From assembly GCF_010686705.1 (NCBI RefSeq), contig NZ_JAAGWY010000001.1, positions 1,488,001 through 1,552,000 on the forward strand: DNA of 64,000 nt, in the 5' to 3' direction. The number at the start of each line of letters is the position of its first letter. Positions within the stretch are counted from its first letter, which is position 1. The notes below the pieces were generated by a model. The model was not told the origin of the DNA, searched no databases, and saw only the letters and a list, made by a program, of their open reading frames with translations. The translations under genes were made by a program, and so were the position numbers. Positions 52,825-61,893 of this stretch are shown here, one piece after another. Origin of the DNA: Leifsonia tongyongensis (lineage in GTDB: Bacteria; Actinomycetota; Actinomycetes; Actinomycetales; Microbacteriaceae).

Positions 52825-53823
52825 ATGGCCCTGCCGAGCGAGGATCCTGCCGACCTGAACCGGCAGGATCCCGAGGCGGAGATCGGTGCACGCGCCGAGG
52901 CGTACCGCAACTGGGGACGCTGGGGCGCTGACGACGCACTGGGTACCCTGAACTTCATCGATGATGCGAAGCGTGCGGAGGCAGCCGGGCTGGTCCGCGG
53001 GGGCACGAGCGTGTCCCTGTCGCAGCCGTTCGACATGAACGGCCCGCAGAAGGGATGGCGTCGCCGCACCAACCCGGTGCACACGATGCTGGACACCGGA
53101 ACCGACGCGGAGCGGGGAAACCAGGGCTTCCCTCACGGGCTGGGCGGAGCGGACGACGTCATCGCGATGCCCCTGCAGTGCTCGACGCAATGGGACGGCC
53201 TCGGCCACATCTTCGACCACGGCTACGCCTGGAACGGGCGTCGCGCCGGCGACGTCGTCACGAGTGACGGCGACTTGGTCACCGGCATCGAGCAGGCGGC
53301 GTCAGCCATCGTCTCCCGCGGAGTGCTGCTGGACCTCGGGCGCTACCTACAGCCCGAAACCGGCGAGCTTCCTGACGGATACGCGATCACGGCAGCCGAT
53401 CTTCGCTCCTGCATCGATGCGCAGGGCGCGACCAGCGCGGTCGGCACCGGCGACATCGTGCTGGTGCGCACGGGCCACTACGCCCGCGCCCGCCGCGATG
53501 GCTGGGGCGACTACGCGGGCGGCGCAGCACCCGGGTTGTCCCTGACGACCGCGGGCTGGCTGCACGACACCGAGATCGCGGCCATCGCAACCGACACGTG
53601 GGGCTTCGAGGTGCGTCCGAACGAGTTCGACGTTCCCGCTTTCCAGCCGCTGCACCAGGTGGTCATTCCGAACATCGGCCTCACGATCGGCGAGATGTGG
53701 GACCTCGAAGAGCTGGCGACCACGTGCGAGCAGTTCGGCCGCTACGAGTTCCTGCTCTCGGCGCCCCCGCTGCCGATCACCTACGCCGTGGGCTCGCCGG
53801 TGAACCCCATCGCACTTCTGTAG
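52825..53823 (+). CDS. Cyclase family protein (kynurenine formamidase-like)
   Basis: The 332-residue protein belongs to the cyclase/kynurenine formamidase group, with the metal-binding segment QCSTQWDGLGHIFD standing for the family HxGTHxD...H motif, and TGDIVLVRTGHY and EVRPNEFDVPAFQPLHQ downstream. Members hydrolyse amides or lactones and occur in aromatic pathways. It starts 1 bp after the dioxygenase stop. Confidence 0.88.
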   Translation: MALPSEDPADLNRQDPEAEIGARAEAYRNWGRWGADDALGTLNFIDDAKRAEAAGLVRGGTSVSLSQPFDMNGPQKGWRRRTNPVHTMLDTGTDAERGNQGFPHGLGGADDVIAMPLQCSTQWDGLGHIFDHGYAWNGRRAGDVVTSDGDLVTGIEQAASAIVSRGVLLDLGRYLQPETGELPDGYAITAADLRSCIDAQGATSAVGTGDIVLVRTGHYARARRDGWGDYAGGAAPGLSLTTAGWLHDTEIAAIATDTWGFEVRPNEFDVPAFQPLHQVVIPNIGLTIGEMWDLEELATTCEQFGRYEFLLSAPPLPITYAVGSPVNPIALL

Positions 53824-53864
53824 TACAGCTCGAACGAAACACCTGAGAACAGAGAGGTTCTGAC

Positions 53865-54998
53865 ATGACCGCCGTCAAGAAGGTCGCAATCGCCGGGAGC
53901 GGTGTCGCAGGCTTGGCCACCGCCATCGAGCTCGCCAAGGCCGGCGTCGAAGTCGACGTGTTCGAATCGAAGCCGGAACTGAGCGCGCTCGGCTCGGGGA
54001 TCACGCTGCAGGGCAACGCGCTGCGCGCTTTCGGTGCGCTCGGCGTCTGGGACGACGTGCGGGCCCAGGGCTACTTCTTCGAGGGGCTGACCCTCCGTGC
54101 GCCCGGACCGGATGCCCCCCTGATCGCCGAGCTCCCCGAGGTGAAATCCGGCGGCCCCGATTTCCCGGCGGCGGGAGGCATGTACCGGCCCGACCTCGCG
54201 CGCATCCTGCTCGAGCACGCACAGGCGGCGGGCGCGACCGTGCACTTCGGCTCGACCGTCACGGCGGTCGCCGAGATCGACGACGGCGTCAGCGTGGAGG
54301 TCGACGCCGAATCCGCCGGCACGTTCGACCTGCTCGTGGGCGCTGACGGCCTCAACTCGCGGGTTCGTGAGCTCATCGGCATCGAGACGAAGCCGCAGCC
54401 GACGGGCATGGGCATCTGGCGGGCGTTCGTCTCACGACCCGCGGAGGTCGAGCGCAGCGAACTGTATTACGGCGGCCCCGTATACATCGCCGGGTACACC
54501 CCGACCGGCGAGGACACCATGTACGCCTACCTCGTCGAGCCGGCGCAGGATCGCTCTGGGGTGACGGATGCGCAGGCCGTCGAGATCATGCTCGGTGAGT
54601 CGTCGGCATACGGCGGCCCGTGGAACTCGATCCGCAACGACCTCGAAGCGGGCGCCCACGTCAACTACACCTGGTTCACGCAGCACCTGGTTCCTGCGCA
54701 CTGGAACCGCGGCCGCTCCGTCGTGATCGGGGATGCGGCCCACAGTTGCCCTCCGACCATCGCGCAGGGTGCGGCTCAGGCCCTTGAAGACGCCATCGTG
54801 CTCACCGAGCTGCTGATCGCCGCCGATACCCTCGACGCCGCGGTGTGGGACGAATTCCACGCCCGCCGGGTGGCGCGTGCGAAAGCGGTGGTGGACGCAT
54901 CCGTGCAGCTCGGCCAGTGGCAGATAGACCACGACCAGGAGGCCGACGCCCCGGGTCTCATCTTCGGGATCGCACACCGGATGGCGGAGCCCGCATGA
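53865..54998 (+). CDS. FAD-dependent aromatic monooxygenase
   Basis: The 377-residue flavoprotein has the FAD motif GSGVAGLATAIELAKAG near residue 9, the DG motif LLVGADGLNSRVRELIG (about 154-170) and the GD motif VVIGDAAHSCPPTIAQGA (about 286-303), as in salicylate and 3-hydroxybenzoate hydroxylases. It probably hydroxylates the aromatic ring to a catechol for the dioxygenase. Its stop overlaps the next start (ATGA). Confidence 0.92.
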   Translation: MTAVKKVAIAGSGVAGLATAIELAKAGVEVDVFESKPELSALGSGITLQGNALRAFGALGVWDDVRAQGYFFEGLTLRAPGPDAPLIAELPEVKSGGPDFPAAGGMYRPDLARILLEHAQAAGATVHFGSTVTAVAEIDDGVSVEVDAESAGTFDLLVGADGLNSRVRELIGIETKPQPTGMGIWRAFVSRPAEVERSELYYGGPVYIAGYTPTGEDTMYAYLVEPAQDRSGVTDAQAVEIMLGESSAYGGPWNSIRNDLEAGAHVNYTWFTQHLVPAHWNRGRSVVIGDAAHSCPPTIAQGAAQALEDAIVLTELLIAADTLDAAVWDEFHARRVARAKAVVDASVQLGQWQIDHDQEADAPGLIFGIAHRMAEPA

Positions 54999-55984
54999 AG
55001 ATTGCGCGCTGGACGGCCGGCGGCGACGTCTCAGAAGGATTCGTCATCGACGATCGGGTCGTGCCCTTCCCCGACGGCTTGACCGTGGCGGACGTGCTGG
55101 CCCGTGGGCTGGCCCAGACCCACGAGCTCTTCGCCGAGGTGAAGGACGTCGACGGCATCGCGCTGAGCGAGGTGCGCCTGAAGGCTCCGCTCGTGCCCGC
55201 AGCCATCCGTGACTTCGTCGCTTTCGAGGAGCACGTGGAAGGTGTCAGCGCCTCCGTCGACGGCAAGAGCGAGGTCGTGCCCGAGTGGTACCAGTCGCCC
55301 ACCTTCTACTTCACGAACCCGCACACCGTGCTGGCGACGCAGGACACCGTGCGGCCGCCGGTCACGCAGCGACTCGACTTCGAACTGGAGGTCGCGGCGA
55401 TTCTCGGGCGCGCATCCGGAGTCGGCGAGTCGAACCTGACGACCGCCGAGGCGGCATCCATGATCTTCGGCTACACGGTCATGAATGACTGGTCGGCCCG
55501 CGACCTGCAGTCACGCGAGATGAAGGTGCGGCTGGGCCCGGCCAAGGGCAAGGATTTCGCCACGAGCTTCGGGCCGTGGATCGTCACCGCCGATGACCTG
55601 GCGCCGTATCTCGACGATGACGGCTTCCTGGCCATCCGCGCCGAAGTCTTCGTCAACGACGAACTCGTGGGGCATGACCTCGTGTCGAACATGGGCTGGC
55701 CGTTCCCGGAGCTCGTCGCCTACGCGTCTCGCAATTCGCGGGTCGTGCCCGGCGATGTGCTCGGCTCCGGTACGACCGGCAACGGCGGATGCCTCGCCGA
55801 GTTGTGGGGGCGCCGCGGTGAGCTGACTCCTGCGCCGCTCGTCGAAGGCGACGTGGTGCGGATGGTCGTCGAAGGCATCGGCGAGCTCATCGGCACGGTC
55901 GGCGCCTCCGTTCCCGCTCCCGACCTGCCGTCGGCGAGGGTGCGCACCCGCGCGCGCAGCCGGGAGGAGCGGGTTCCGTCATGA
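54995..55984 (+). CDS. Fumarylacetoacetate hydrolase family protein
   Basis: The 329-residue enzyme has the FAH fold signatures: FEEHVEGVS, LDFELEVAAILG (metal ligand Glu pair), YTVMNDWSARDLQ and KGKDFATSFGPW. The start at 54995 is set by the 4-base overlap with the monooxygenase stop. Members hydrolyse or decarboxylate ring-cleavage products such as acylpyruvates. It is consistent with a meta- or gentisate-like route. Confidence 0.9.
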   Translation: MKIARWTAGGDVSEGFVIDDRVVPFPDGLTVADVLARGLAQTHELFAEVKDVDGIALSEVRLKAPLVPAAIRDFVAFEEHVEGVSASVDGKSEVVPEWYQSPTFYFTNPHTVLATQDTVRPPVTQRLDFELEVAAILGRASGVGESNLTTAEAASMIFGYTVMNDWSARDLQSREMKVRLGPAKGKDFATSFGPWIVTADDLAPYLDDDGFLAIRAEVFVNDELVGHDLVSNMGWPFPELVAYASRNSRVVPGDVLGSGTTGNGGCLAELWGRRGELTPAPLVEGDVVRMVVEGIGELIGTVGASVPAPDLPSARVRTRARSREERVPS

Positions 55985-56760
55985 CCCGCGCCACAGGACT
56001 CGAGGGGGCGACGGTCGTCGTGACCGGCGCCGCGGGCGGCCAGGGGGCCGCGGAAGCGCTGCTGCTTGCGGAACACGGCGCCCGCGTGATCGCAACGGAT
56101 GCGCGACAGCCCGCATCCGGAGCCCTCGACGCTCCCGGCATCGAGTTCCGGCACCTCGACATCACCGACGAGTCGGAATGGGCGGCGCTCGCCGCCGACC
56201 TGGAGTCGGCGCTCGCCGGAGCCCTGCTGCGCGGACTGATCAACAACGCCGGAATCACCCACCGGGCCGGCATCGCCCAGACCGAGCGGGCCGACTGGGA
56301 CCGCGTGATCGCCGTCAACCTGACAGGGCCGATGCTCGGGATGCGCGCACTCGCGCCACTCATGGGCAAGGGTTCGTCGATCGTCAACATCGGTTCCGTC
56401 GCCGGGCTGACCGGGCATTACACAGCTGCATACACCGCATCCAAATGGGGCCTGCGTGGGCTGTCCCGGGTCGCCGCGACCGAATACGGACCGCGTGGCA
56501 TCCGCGTGAACACGATCCATCCGGGGTTCATCGAGACCGACATGACGGCCAACGCGCCGACCGCGATGCGGGCGGCCCAGCTCGAACTCACACCGCTGGA
56601 GCGATTCGGTCAGCCGGCGGACGTCGCCGGCCTGGCCGTGTTCCTGCTCTCCGACGCGGCCGCGTACATCTCCGGCGCGGACATCCCCGTCGACGGAGGA
56701 TTCGCATCGTCGGCCGGCGCCAAACACATGGCGGATCGCATCGCCGGAAAGAAGGAATAG
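55981..56760 (+). CDS. SDR family oxidoreductase
   Basis: The 259-residue short-chain dehydrogenase has the cofactor motif TGAAGGQG near residue 14, NNAG near 86, a catalytic Ser in NIGSVAG and the YTASK motif near 150, all complete. The substrate is unknown; in this operon it may oxidise or reduce an alcohol or ketone intermediate. The ATG overlaps the FAH-family stop (ATGA). Confidence 0.92.
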   Translation: MTRATGLEGATVVVTGAAGGQGAAEALLLAEHGARVIATDARQPASGALDAPGIEFRHLDITDESEWAALAADLESALAGALLRGLINNAGITHRAGIAQTERADWDRVIAVNLTGPMLGMRALAPLMGKGSSIVNIGSVAGLTGHYTAAYTASKWGLRGLSRVAATEYGPRGIRVNTIHPGFIETDMTANAPTAMRAAQLELTPLERFGQPADVAGLAVFLLSDAAAYISGADIPVDGGFASSAGAKHMADRIAGKKE

Positions 56761-56763
56761 CCG

Positions 56764-57933
56764 ATGTTCATGTACTTCCCGACCAACTACGTGTGGAGCC
56801 TCGCGGTCGTCGCGACGCTCAACAACGGCGGCTACATCGACGAGGTCGACCGAGCGTGCAAGCCCGTGCTGCTCGCCTCGCAGAACGGCGACGACGCCGG
56901 AACGGCCGAGCTGTACGCGGCGTGGGCGGCGGTGGCCGACCGGCTCGTCGCCAAGGCTCAGGACGACGAAGCGCACGGCCGGCGGGTCGGCTCGGGCGAG
57001 ACCTATTACCGCGCATCCCTCTACACCTCGCAGTCGGAGCGGCTGCAGTCCCCGAAGTGGGAGGGACGAAACGCGGCCTACCAGAAGTCGATCGACCTGC
57101 TCCTCAAGCATGTGGAGCTGAGCCGCATCCCGCTCACCCGTGTGGAGATCCCTTACGAGGGAGCCTCGCTGCCCGGCTACTTCTACCGTGCGCCCGGCGA
57201 CGGGCCGCATCCGGTGATCATCCAGTGGAACGGTCTCGACTCGACCAAGGAGATGATGTACTACTCCGGCTTCCCGGCGATGCTGGCCGAGCGCGGGATC
57301 TCCACGCTGATGGTGGACACCCCCGGCTCGGGCGAAGCCCTCCGCCTCCGGGGGCTGACCGCGCGCTACGACACCGAAGTGTGGGCATCCGCCATCGTCG
57401 ACTGGATCGAGCAGAACGCGTCCGAACTCGACGCCGACCCGGACCAGGTCGGAATCGTCGGCTGGTCGCTCGGCGGCTACTACGCGCCGCGTGCGGCGGC
57501 CTTCGAGAAACGTCTCAAGCTCGCTGTCGCGTGGGGTGCCAACCACGACTGGGCCGCAGTGCAGGAGGCTCGCCGCAACCGCGAGGGCGAGAACCCGGTG
57601 CCGCACTACTGGGATCACGTGTTCTGGGTCTGGGGCGTCGACAACATGACCGAGTTCATCGAGAAGACCAGCCGGATGCATCTCAACGGCATCGCCGACA
57701 AGATCACTGTTCCCCTGCTGATCACGCACGGCGCCGGCGACAGGCAGATTCCGGTGAAGTACGCCCACGAGACGTACGAGCAGGCCGTCAACAGCCCGAA
57801 CCGTGAGCTGCGGATCTTCGACGACCCGGAAGGCGGCACCGAGCACATCTCCATCGACAACATGCCCTACGTCGCCGGGATCATCGCCGACTGGGTGGCC
57901 GAGACGTTCTCCTCACGGCAGCGCATCCGCTGA
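56764..57933 (+). CDS. Alpha/beta hydrolase (FrsA/dihydropseudooxynicotine hydrolase-like)
   Basis: The 389-residue hydrolase has a helical N-terminal domain (about 1-120) and an alpha/beta core with nucleophile Ser235 in GWSLGGYYAPR, an acid probably in GAGDRQIP, and His in GGTEHISID. The architecture recalls 2,6-dihydropseudooxynicotine hydrolase and other C-C bond hydrolases of beta-diketones, which fits cleavage of a ring-opened or acylated aromatic. It is the last gene of the operon, followed by a long hairpin. Confidence 0.88.
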   Translation: MFMYFPTNYVWSLAVVATLNNGGYIDEVDRACKPVLLASQNGDDAGTAELYAAWAAVADRLVAKAQDDEAHGRRVGSGETYYRASLYTSQSERLQSPKWEGRNAAYQKSIDLLLKHVELSRIPLTRVEIPYEGASLPGYFYRAPGDGPHPVIIQWNGLDSTKEMMYYSGFPAMLAERGISTLMVDTPGSGEALRLRGLTARYDTEVWASAIVDWIEQNASELDADPDQVGIVGWSLGGYYAPRAAAFEKRLKLAVAWGANHDWAAVQEARRNREGENPVPHYWDHVFWVWGVDNMTEFIEKTSRMHLNGIADKITVPLLITHGAGDRQIPVKYAHETYEQAVNSPNRELRIFDDPEGGTEHISIDNMPYVAGIIADWVAETFSSRQRIR

Positions 57934-57999
57934 ATCGTGTTATCGGCCATCGAGTCAACGAACGTGAACAGTCGTTTTCTGGTTGTGGTGCTCCCGGGA

Positions 58000-58037
58000 A
58001 CGGGTGGGCGCGAGCTGGCCGTGCCGCGCCCACCCGT
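58000..58037. terminator. Bidirectional terminator hairpin
   Basis: ACGGGTGGGCGCG (58000-58012) pairs perfectly with CGCGCCCACCCGT (58025-58037) over a 12-nt loop. It lies between the convergent ring-cleavage operon and the Hsp20 gene. No T-run is present. Confidence 0.75.
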
Positions 58038-58115
58038 GCGAGTCCCCGGGAAAGCATTTCGTATCGTCCGCCCCATACGGTCCGACATGCACGTCCGGGA
58101 ACTGCCCGCGCTCGA

Positions 58116-58544
58116 TCAGGCCGATACGGATCTACGCCGGTTTTCGGAAGCGGATTCGACGGCGATCTTCCGCGGCTTCGCACGCTCAGCGATCGGGATG
58201 ACCACGCTGAGCACACCGTTGTCGTAGCTGGCGCTGATGCCTTGTGCGTTCACGTCGTCGCCGATCGAGAACTGGCGCAGGTACGCGCCGAACGGGCGCT
58301 CCTGCGCGAGCCAGCGGACATTCTCCTGGTTCGCGGCGGAGCGGATGGCTCGGATGGTGAGCAGGTGTCCGTCGACGTCGACGTCGACCGATCCGGGGTC
58401 GACGCCCGGAAGGTCCGCGTTCAGCACGTATTGATCGCCTTCTCGGAACAGGTCGACGGGCATGATTCGCGGTTGCCTGCTGGTGTCGAAGACGCTCTGC
58501 GCGATCCTGTCCAGTTGGCTGAAAGGATCGAATGACATCGACAT
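58116..58544 (-). CDS. Hsp20/alpha-crystallin family small heat shock protein
   Basis: The 142-residue chaperone has the alpha-crystallin domain (about 35-130) with ADLPGVDPGSVDV and the terminal GVLSVVIPIAE motif. AAAGGAG precedes the ATG. An HspR-like MerR regulator is encoded nearby, which suggests heat-shock control. Confidence 0.94.
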   Translation of the reverse strand: MSMSFDPFSQLDRIAQSVFDTSRQPRIMPVDLFREGDQYVLNADLPGVDPGSVDVDVDGHLLTIRAIRSAANQENVRWLAQERPFGAYLRQFSIGDDVNAQGISASYDNGVLSVVIPIAERAKPRKIAVESASENRRRSVSA

Positions 58545-58592
58545 GGTGGGATTCTCCTTTCGGTTGTGGGTGAGTGTCGCGTCACCCTCATT

Positions 58593-58877
58593 TCACTGTT
58601 GCGGGGTGTGCCGGTCGCCCGGCGGACCGCGTGGGGGTGACCGGATCGACGACCGCGAACGGTTCCAGCCCATCCACCTCGGGCCAAGCCGCCCAGAATG
58701 ACTCTCGACGCACGGCGTTTTTCCGTCGGATGGTTGAGAGCGTTCGAGGCCGCTGCGCGGTGTGGGACGAAGTCCCGCGATGATCTCCTCGAATTCGAGG
58801 TCGACCCACTCTTGGTCGGCGCAGATAATGTCGGCGAAGACGTCCACGTCCCGATCGACGGCGCCCGCGCTTGTCAC
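58593..58877 (-). CDS. Small hypothetical protein, possibly frameshifted
   Basis: The frame from a GTG at 58877 (GGGGAGG 9 nt upstream) encodes 94 residues. The first third (DVDVFADIICADQEWVDLEF) looks like a conserved small actinobacterial protein, while the rest is low complexity and reads better in another frame (AAWPEVDGLEPFAVVDP). A frameshift may separate the two parts. Function unknown. Confidence 0.4.
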   Translation of the reverse strand: MTSAGAVDRDVDVFADIICADQEWVDLEFEEIIAGLRPTPRSGLERSQPSDGKTPCVESHSGRLGPRWMGWNRSRSSIRSPPRGPPGDRHTPQQ

Positions 58878-58959
58878 GTTCCATCACCTCCCCGGGCCTT
58901 CCATTCATCCGCGAACGCTGGGAGTACTCAGATCCCGATTCATGTTCGCTGATGCAGAT

Positions 58960-58983
58960 AACCTGAATCAGTTGACACAGGTT
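58960..58983. promoter_or_regulatory. Inverted repeat before the MerR-type gene
   Basis: AACCTG (58960-58965) and CAGGTT (58978-58983) form an inverted repeat with a 12-nt spacer in the AT-rich leader of the regulator gene. It does not match the HspR HAIR consensus. Confidence 0.35.
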
Positions 58984-59006
58984 TTATACACCAACACGTT
59001 GACGAG

Positions 59007-59351
59007 ATGCAAGAGTCTGAGCAGAATTTGAAGATGGAAGAACCACCTACGAGCCGTGCCGTCTACAGCATGGCCGTCGCCGCCGAGCTTCTCGGTCTGC
59101 CTCCGGCGACGCTGCGGTTGTACGAGCGCAAAGGGCTCCTGACGCCAGCACGGACCGAGGGTGGCACCCGTCGGTACAGTGCTGACGATATTGAGCGGAT
59201 GCGCCGGGTCGCCGACCTCCAAGGCGACGGTGTCAACCTCGCCGGTATCGGGAAGGTGCTCGACCTGGAGGGAGAGAACGCGGCCCTTCGCCGCGAAATC
59301 GCCGAACGCGACCCGGGCGCAGAAGCACTCAGCGACGAAGAGAGCGCATAG
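59007..59351 (+). CDS. MerR family regulator, HspR-like
   Basis: The 114-residue regulator has a MerR-type winged helix (about 20-85: YSMAVAAELLGLPPATLRLYERKGLL, RRYSADDIERM) and a short C-terminal helix, as in HspR heat-shock repressors. It lacks the Cys residues of metal-sensing MerR proteins. It is divergent from the Hsp20/small-protein genes. An alternative start is the ATG at 59034. Confidence 0.9.
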   Translation: MQESEQNLKMEEPPTSRAVYSMAVAAELLGLPPATLRLYERKGLLTPARTEGGTRRYSADDIERMRRVADLQGDGVNLAGIGKVLDLEGENAALRREIAERDPGAEALSDEESA

Positions 59352-59383
59352 CTCTCGGCCACTCTCGTCGTTGCCTGCACGCC

Positions 59384-61867
59384 TCAGGGCAGATTTGCGC
59401 GCGCCCGCAGTAGTGGGTCATCCGAATCAAGGATTCGCGTCTCGTCCTCGATGAGCGTCGAATACAAGGCTTGTGCCTCTGCATGGTCGCCGGAGGCCCT
59501 TGTCGATCGAGCAAGGTTCTCTCGCGTGATGAGGACGTTCCGATGGTCGGGCCCCAGGACGCGTCGCTCGTCTGCAAGCAGGGCGCTGTATTGCGCGACC
59601 GCGTCGACCGCACCGCTGGCGTCCTCGACCGCCCCTGCCAGGCTGGATCTCGCGTCGAGGGTGGCGGGATTGTCGGGGCCGAACTTTGCTGAGAGTTCCG
59701 TTGCGACCTGTTCCCACACAAGCAGAGCTTCGCTAGCCCGGCCCGACTCGGTGAGGGCGGTGGCCAATCGTTGGCGAGTGTTGATGAGCTCCAAGCTGTC
59801 ATCACCGAAGGTTTTCGCTTGCGTGACGAGGAGGTCTTCGTTGAGCCGGATGGCTTCGTGCGGGCGGTCGGCGTCTGCAAGGGCGAGGGCCAGTTGTGCT
59901 CGAGTGTCCAGCACCTCGGCGTCCGTTTCGGTGAGCGTACTCAGTTGATCAGCCAGTACCTCTTCAAGCAGGTCTACGGCGGCCTGCGGTCGTCCGTCGC
60001 TGGCCAAGGCGCTCGCGATCGACCGGCGAGTCCCGACAACCTCCGAGGCGTCGGGGGCAAAGAGCTCCCGTTCAACTTTCAATAGTTCTTCAAGTAGCCC
60101 GATCGCCCGTTCGGGGTGGCGCAGCTCCAGTTGTGCTTGAGCGAATGACCACAGGAGATCGCGGTCGCGCTTGTTTCCCAGGTCGAGTCGAGAGTGGGCG
60201 CCTTCACCCAGACGAGCGATCGTCCCGGTTTCCCCGGTGAGATCAGCGAGAACATCGACGAGCGCGCGAGTCGCGTCGACGAAATCGTGCGCGTCGAGTT
60301 CAGTGCCGTATGCCAGCAGGAGCCGGCTCGCCTGGGCCGATCGATCCGCGGGAGTGTCCCCATCCGCGATGAGACGCTTGGCTTCGTCGATGAGTGCGTC
60401 ACGAACACGCAGCCGTTGCGACTCCTTGATGAATTCGCTGGCGGCGACGTTCATTTGAGCCACGTCGTGGAATTGGCTGAGCACCTCGGTGATGATGCGA
60501 ACCCATGCACGGTCGACTGCGCTTTCCCCCACGTGCCCATCTGGTTCGCCCTGGGCGAGCTGCGTGAGTGCGGTCTCCAGCATCACCCGGTCCCATGACC
60601 GACTGTCGGTTGCGTCGCCGGAGATGACGGCGGGAATGCCCAGGGTTGCAAGAGTCAATCGCTCCCGGTCGGGCTGGTCGAGCCGCTCCCACGCCTTCTT
60701 GTAGAGGTCCGCCACCTTCGCCGAAAGCTTTTCGACGTCTGCCGGGTCGATGTCGAGAACGCCGCTTTCGGCATCGCCGTATGTCTCGAGGACCAGTTCA
60801 AGTTCGAACGGATTGCGGAAGGTTGTCAGCAGCGCATCCCTTGTAGCCGGGCTGACCTGCTCGTGGTAGGAGTACAAGATCGAAGCAAGGTCGTCTGTCT
60901 CCAACGCGCGGAGCGTCGCGTCAGGCGGAAACGGCGAGGGCAGGGTTTTCGTCTGTTCATCGACTCGAATCAGCCGGTCGCCGGCTATACGCATCGCGCG
61001 GGAGAGGCCACGGCTGGCATCGATGAATCCCGGCCACCCGGTCGTGAGGATCATCACTGGAACGTCCCGGCGAACCAGGCGCTCGAGTAGTTCGAGAAGG
61101 AGGTCATCGGCATCGTGGACATCCTCCACGAAGAGAACGGCAGGAACCATGGGGGCGATTTTGGCGAGGAACGATTCCACCTCGTCCACCTCCGAGGGTT
61201 GGTAGACGATCTCATCCGCGCTCTTGAGGCTCCTGCTTCGGGCATGGGCAGCCTTGCCTTGCTGAACTCCTTTTCGTACGAGCCAACTCATTGCGGAGAA
61301 TCCGGGCAATGCGCCACCGACCAGCTCGGCAGCTTTCGTGAATCCGAATTCGGCGATCGCGGTCTTGCCTTCTTCGAGTACCTCTTCGCGGAGTGCTGAG
61401 AAGGCGGGAGAGGCCAGCTTCTCTACAAAACCTGCCCGGTACCACCATGCGTTCTCGAGATGATCCATGTGCTTGCGCAGCACACTCACGTCCTGGATCA
61501 GAGACTCAGTGGGGGTACCGTTTTGCACGCCACAGGCAATGCCCCACCAGACGTAGTCGGGGCGACTCATCGGCACGTGAACGAAGGCCGGCGGGTTCAC
61601 GATCTTGCGACGCTCGGAGACCTGCGCATGCTCGGAGACGATCGTCGCGGGCCAGTATGCCGGCTGGGTCTGACGGGTGCGCGCCAGCGCGGAGTAGAAC
61701 TCCTGGGCGATTCGCGTCTTTCCCCACCCTGTCGGTGCCTCCAGCGAGACCCAGACGGGTCGCTGCTCTCTCTGCATGTGGTCGAACAATTCAAGGAGGC
61801 CTGCCGCGATCCCTCGTCGTCCCTCGCCGACGAATTCGGCCCCGTTCAGGTTGGCTGGCACGGACAT
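59384..61867 (-). CDS. STAND-like ATPase with C-terminal tetratricopeptide repeats
   Basis: The 827-residue protein has the Walker A motif APTGWGKT at 44-51, the Walker B-like VLFVEDVHDADD near 243, and a helical middle part. About six kinesin-light-chain-type tetratricopeptide repeats (about 540-820, LLEELL.../LLEEVL... repeats) follow. The layout resembles signal-transducing STAND NTPases, which may work in regulation or in phage defence. The start at 61867 is preceded by AGAGGACGAGAAG. It follows the reductase gene by 26 bp and probably belongs to its operon. Target unknown. Confidence 0.85.
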   Translation of the reverse strand: MSVPANLNGAEFVGEGRRGIAAGLLELFDHMQREQRPVWVSLEAPTGWGKTRIAQEFYSALARTRQTQPAYWPATIVSEHAQVSERRKIVNPPAFVHVPMSRPDYVWWGIACGVQNGTPTESLIQDVSVLRKHMDHLENAWWYRAGFVEKLASPAFSALREEVLEEGKTAIAEFGFTKAAELVGGALPGFSAMSWLVRKGVQQGKAAHARSRSLKSADEIVYQPSEVDEVESFLAKIAPMVPAVLFVEDVHDADDLLLELLERLVRRDVPVMILTTGWPGFIDASRGLSRAMRIAGDRLIRVDEQTKTLPSPFPPDATLRALETDDLASILYSYHEQVSPATRDALLTTFRNPFELELVLETYGDAESGVLDIDPADVEKLSAKVADLYKKAWERLDQPDRERLTLATLGIPAVISGDATDSRSWDRVMLETALTQLAQGEPDGHVGESAVDRAWVRIITEVLSQFHDVAQMNVAASEFIKESQRLRVRDALIDEAKRLIADGDTPADRSAQASRLLLAYGTELDAHDFVDATRALVDVLADLTGETGTIARLGEGAHSRLDLGNKRDRDLLWSFAQAQLELRHPERAIGLLEELLKVERELFAPDASEVVGTRRSIASALASDGRPQAAVDLLEEVLADQLSTLTETDAEVLDTRAQLALALADADRPHEAIRLNEDLLVTQAKTFGDDSLELINTRQRLATALTESGRASEALLVWEQVATELSAKFGPDNPATLDARSSLAGAVEDASGAVDAVAQYSALLADERRVLGPDHRNVLITRENLARSTRASGDHAEAQALYSTLIEDETRILDSDDPLLRARANLP

Positions 61868-61893
61868 GCTTCTCGTCCTCTCGCTCACGGAGC

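Noticed and set aside
58960-58983. HspR HAIR operator
   Set aside because: The arms AACCTG/CAGGTT do not match CTTGAGT-N7-ACTCAAG, so it is listed only as an unassigned inverted repeat.
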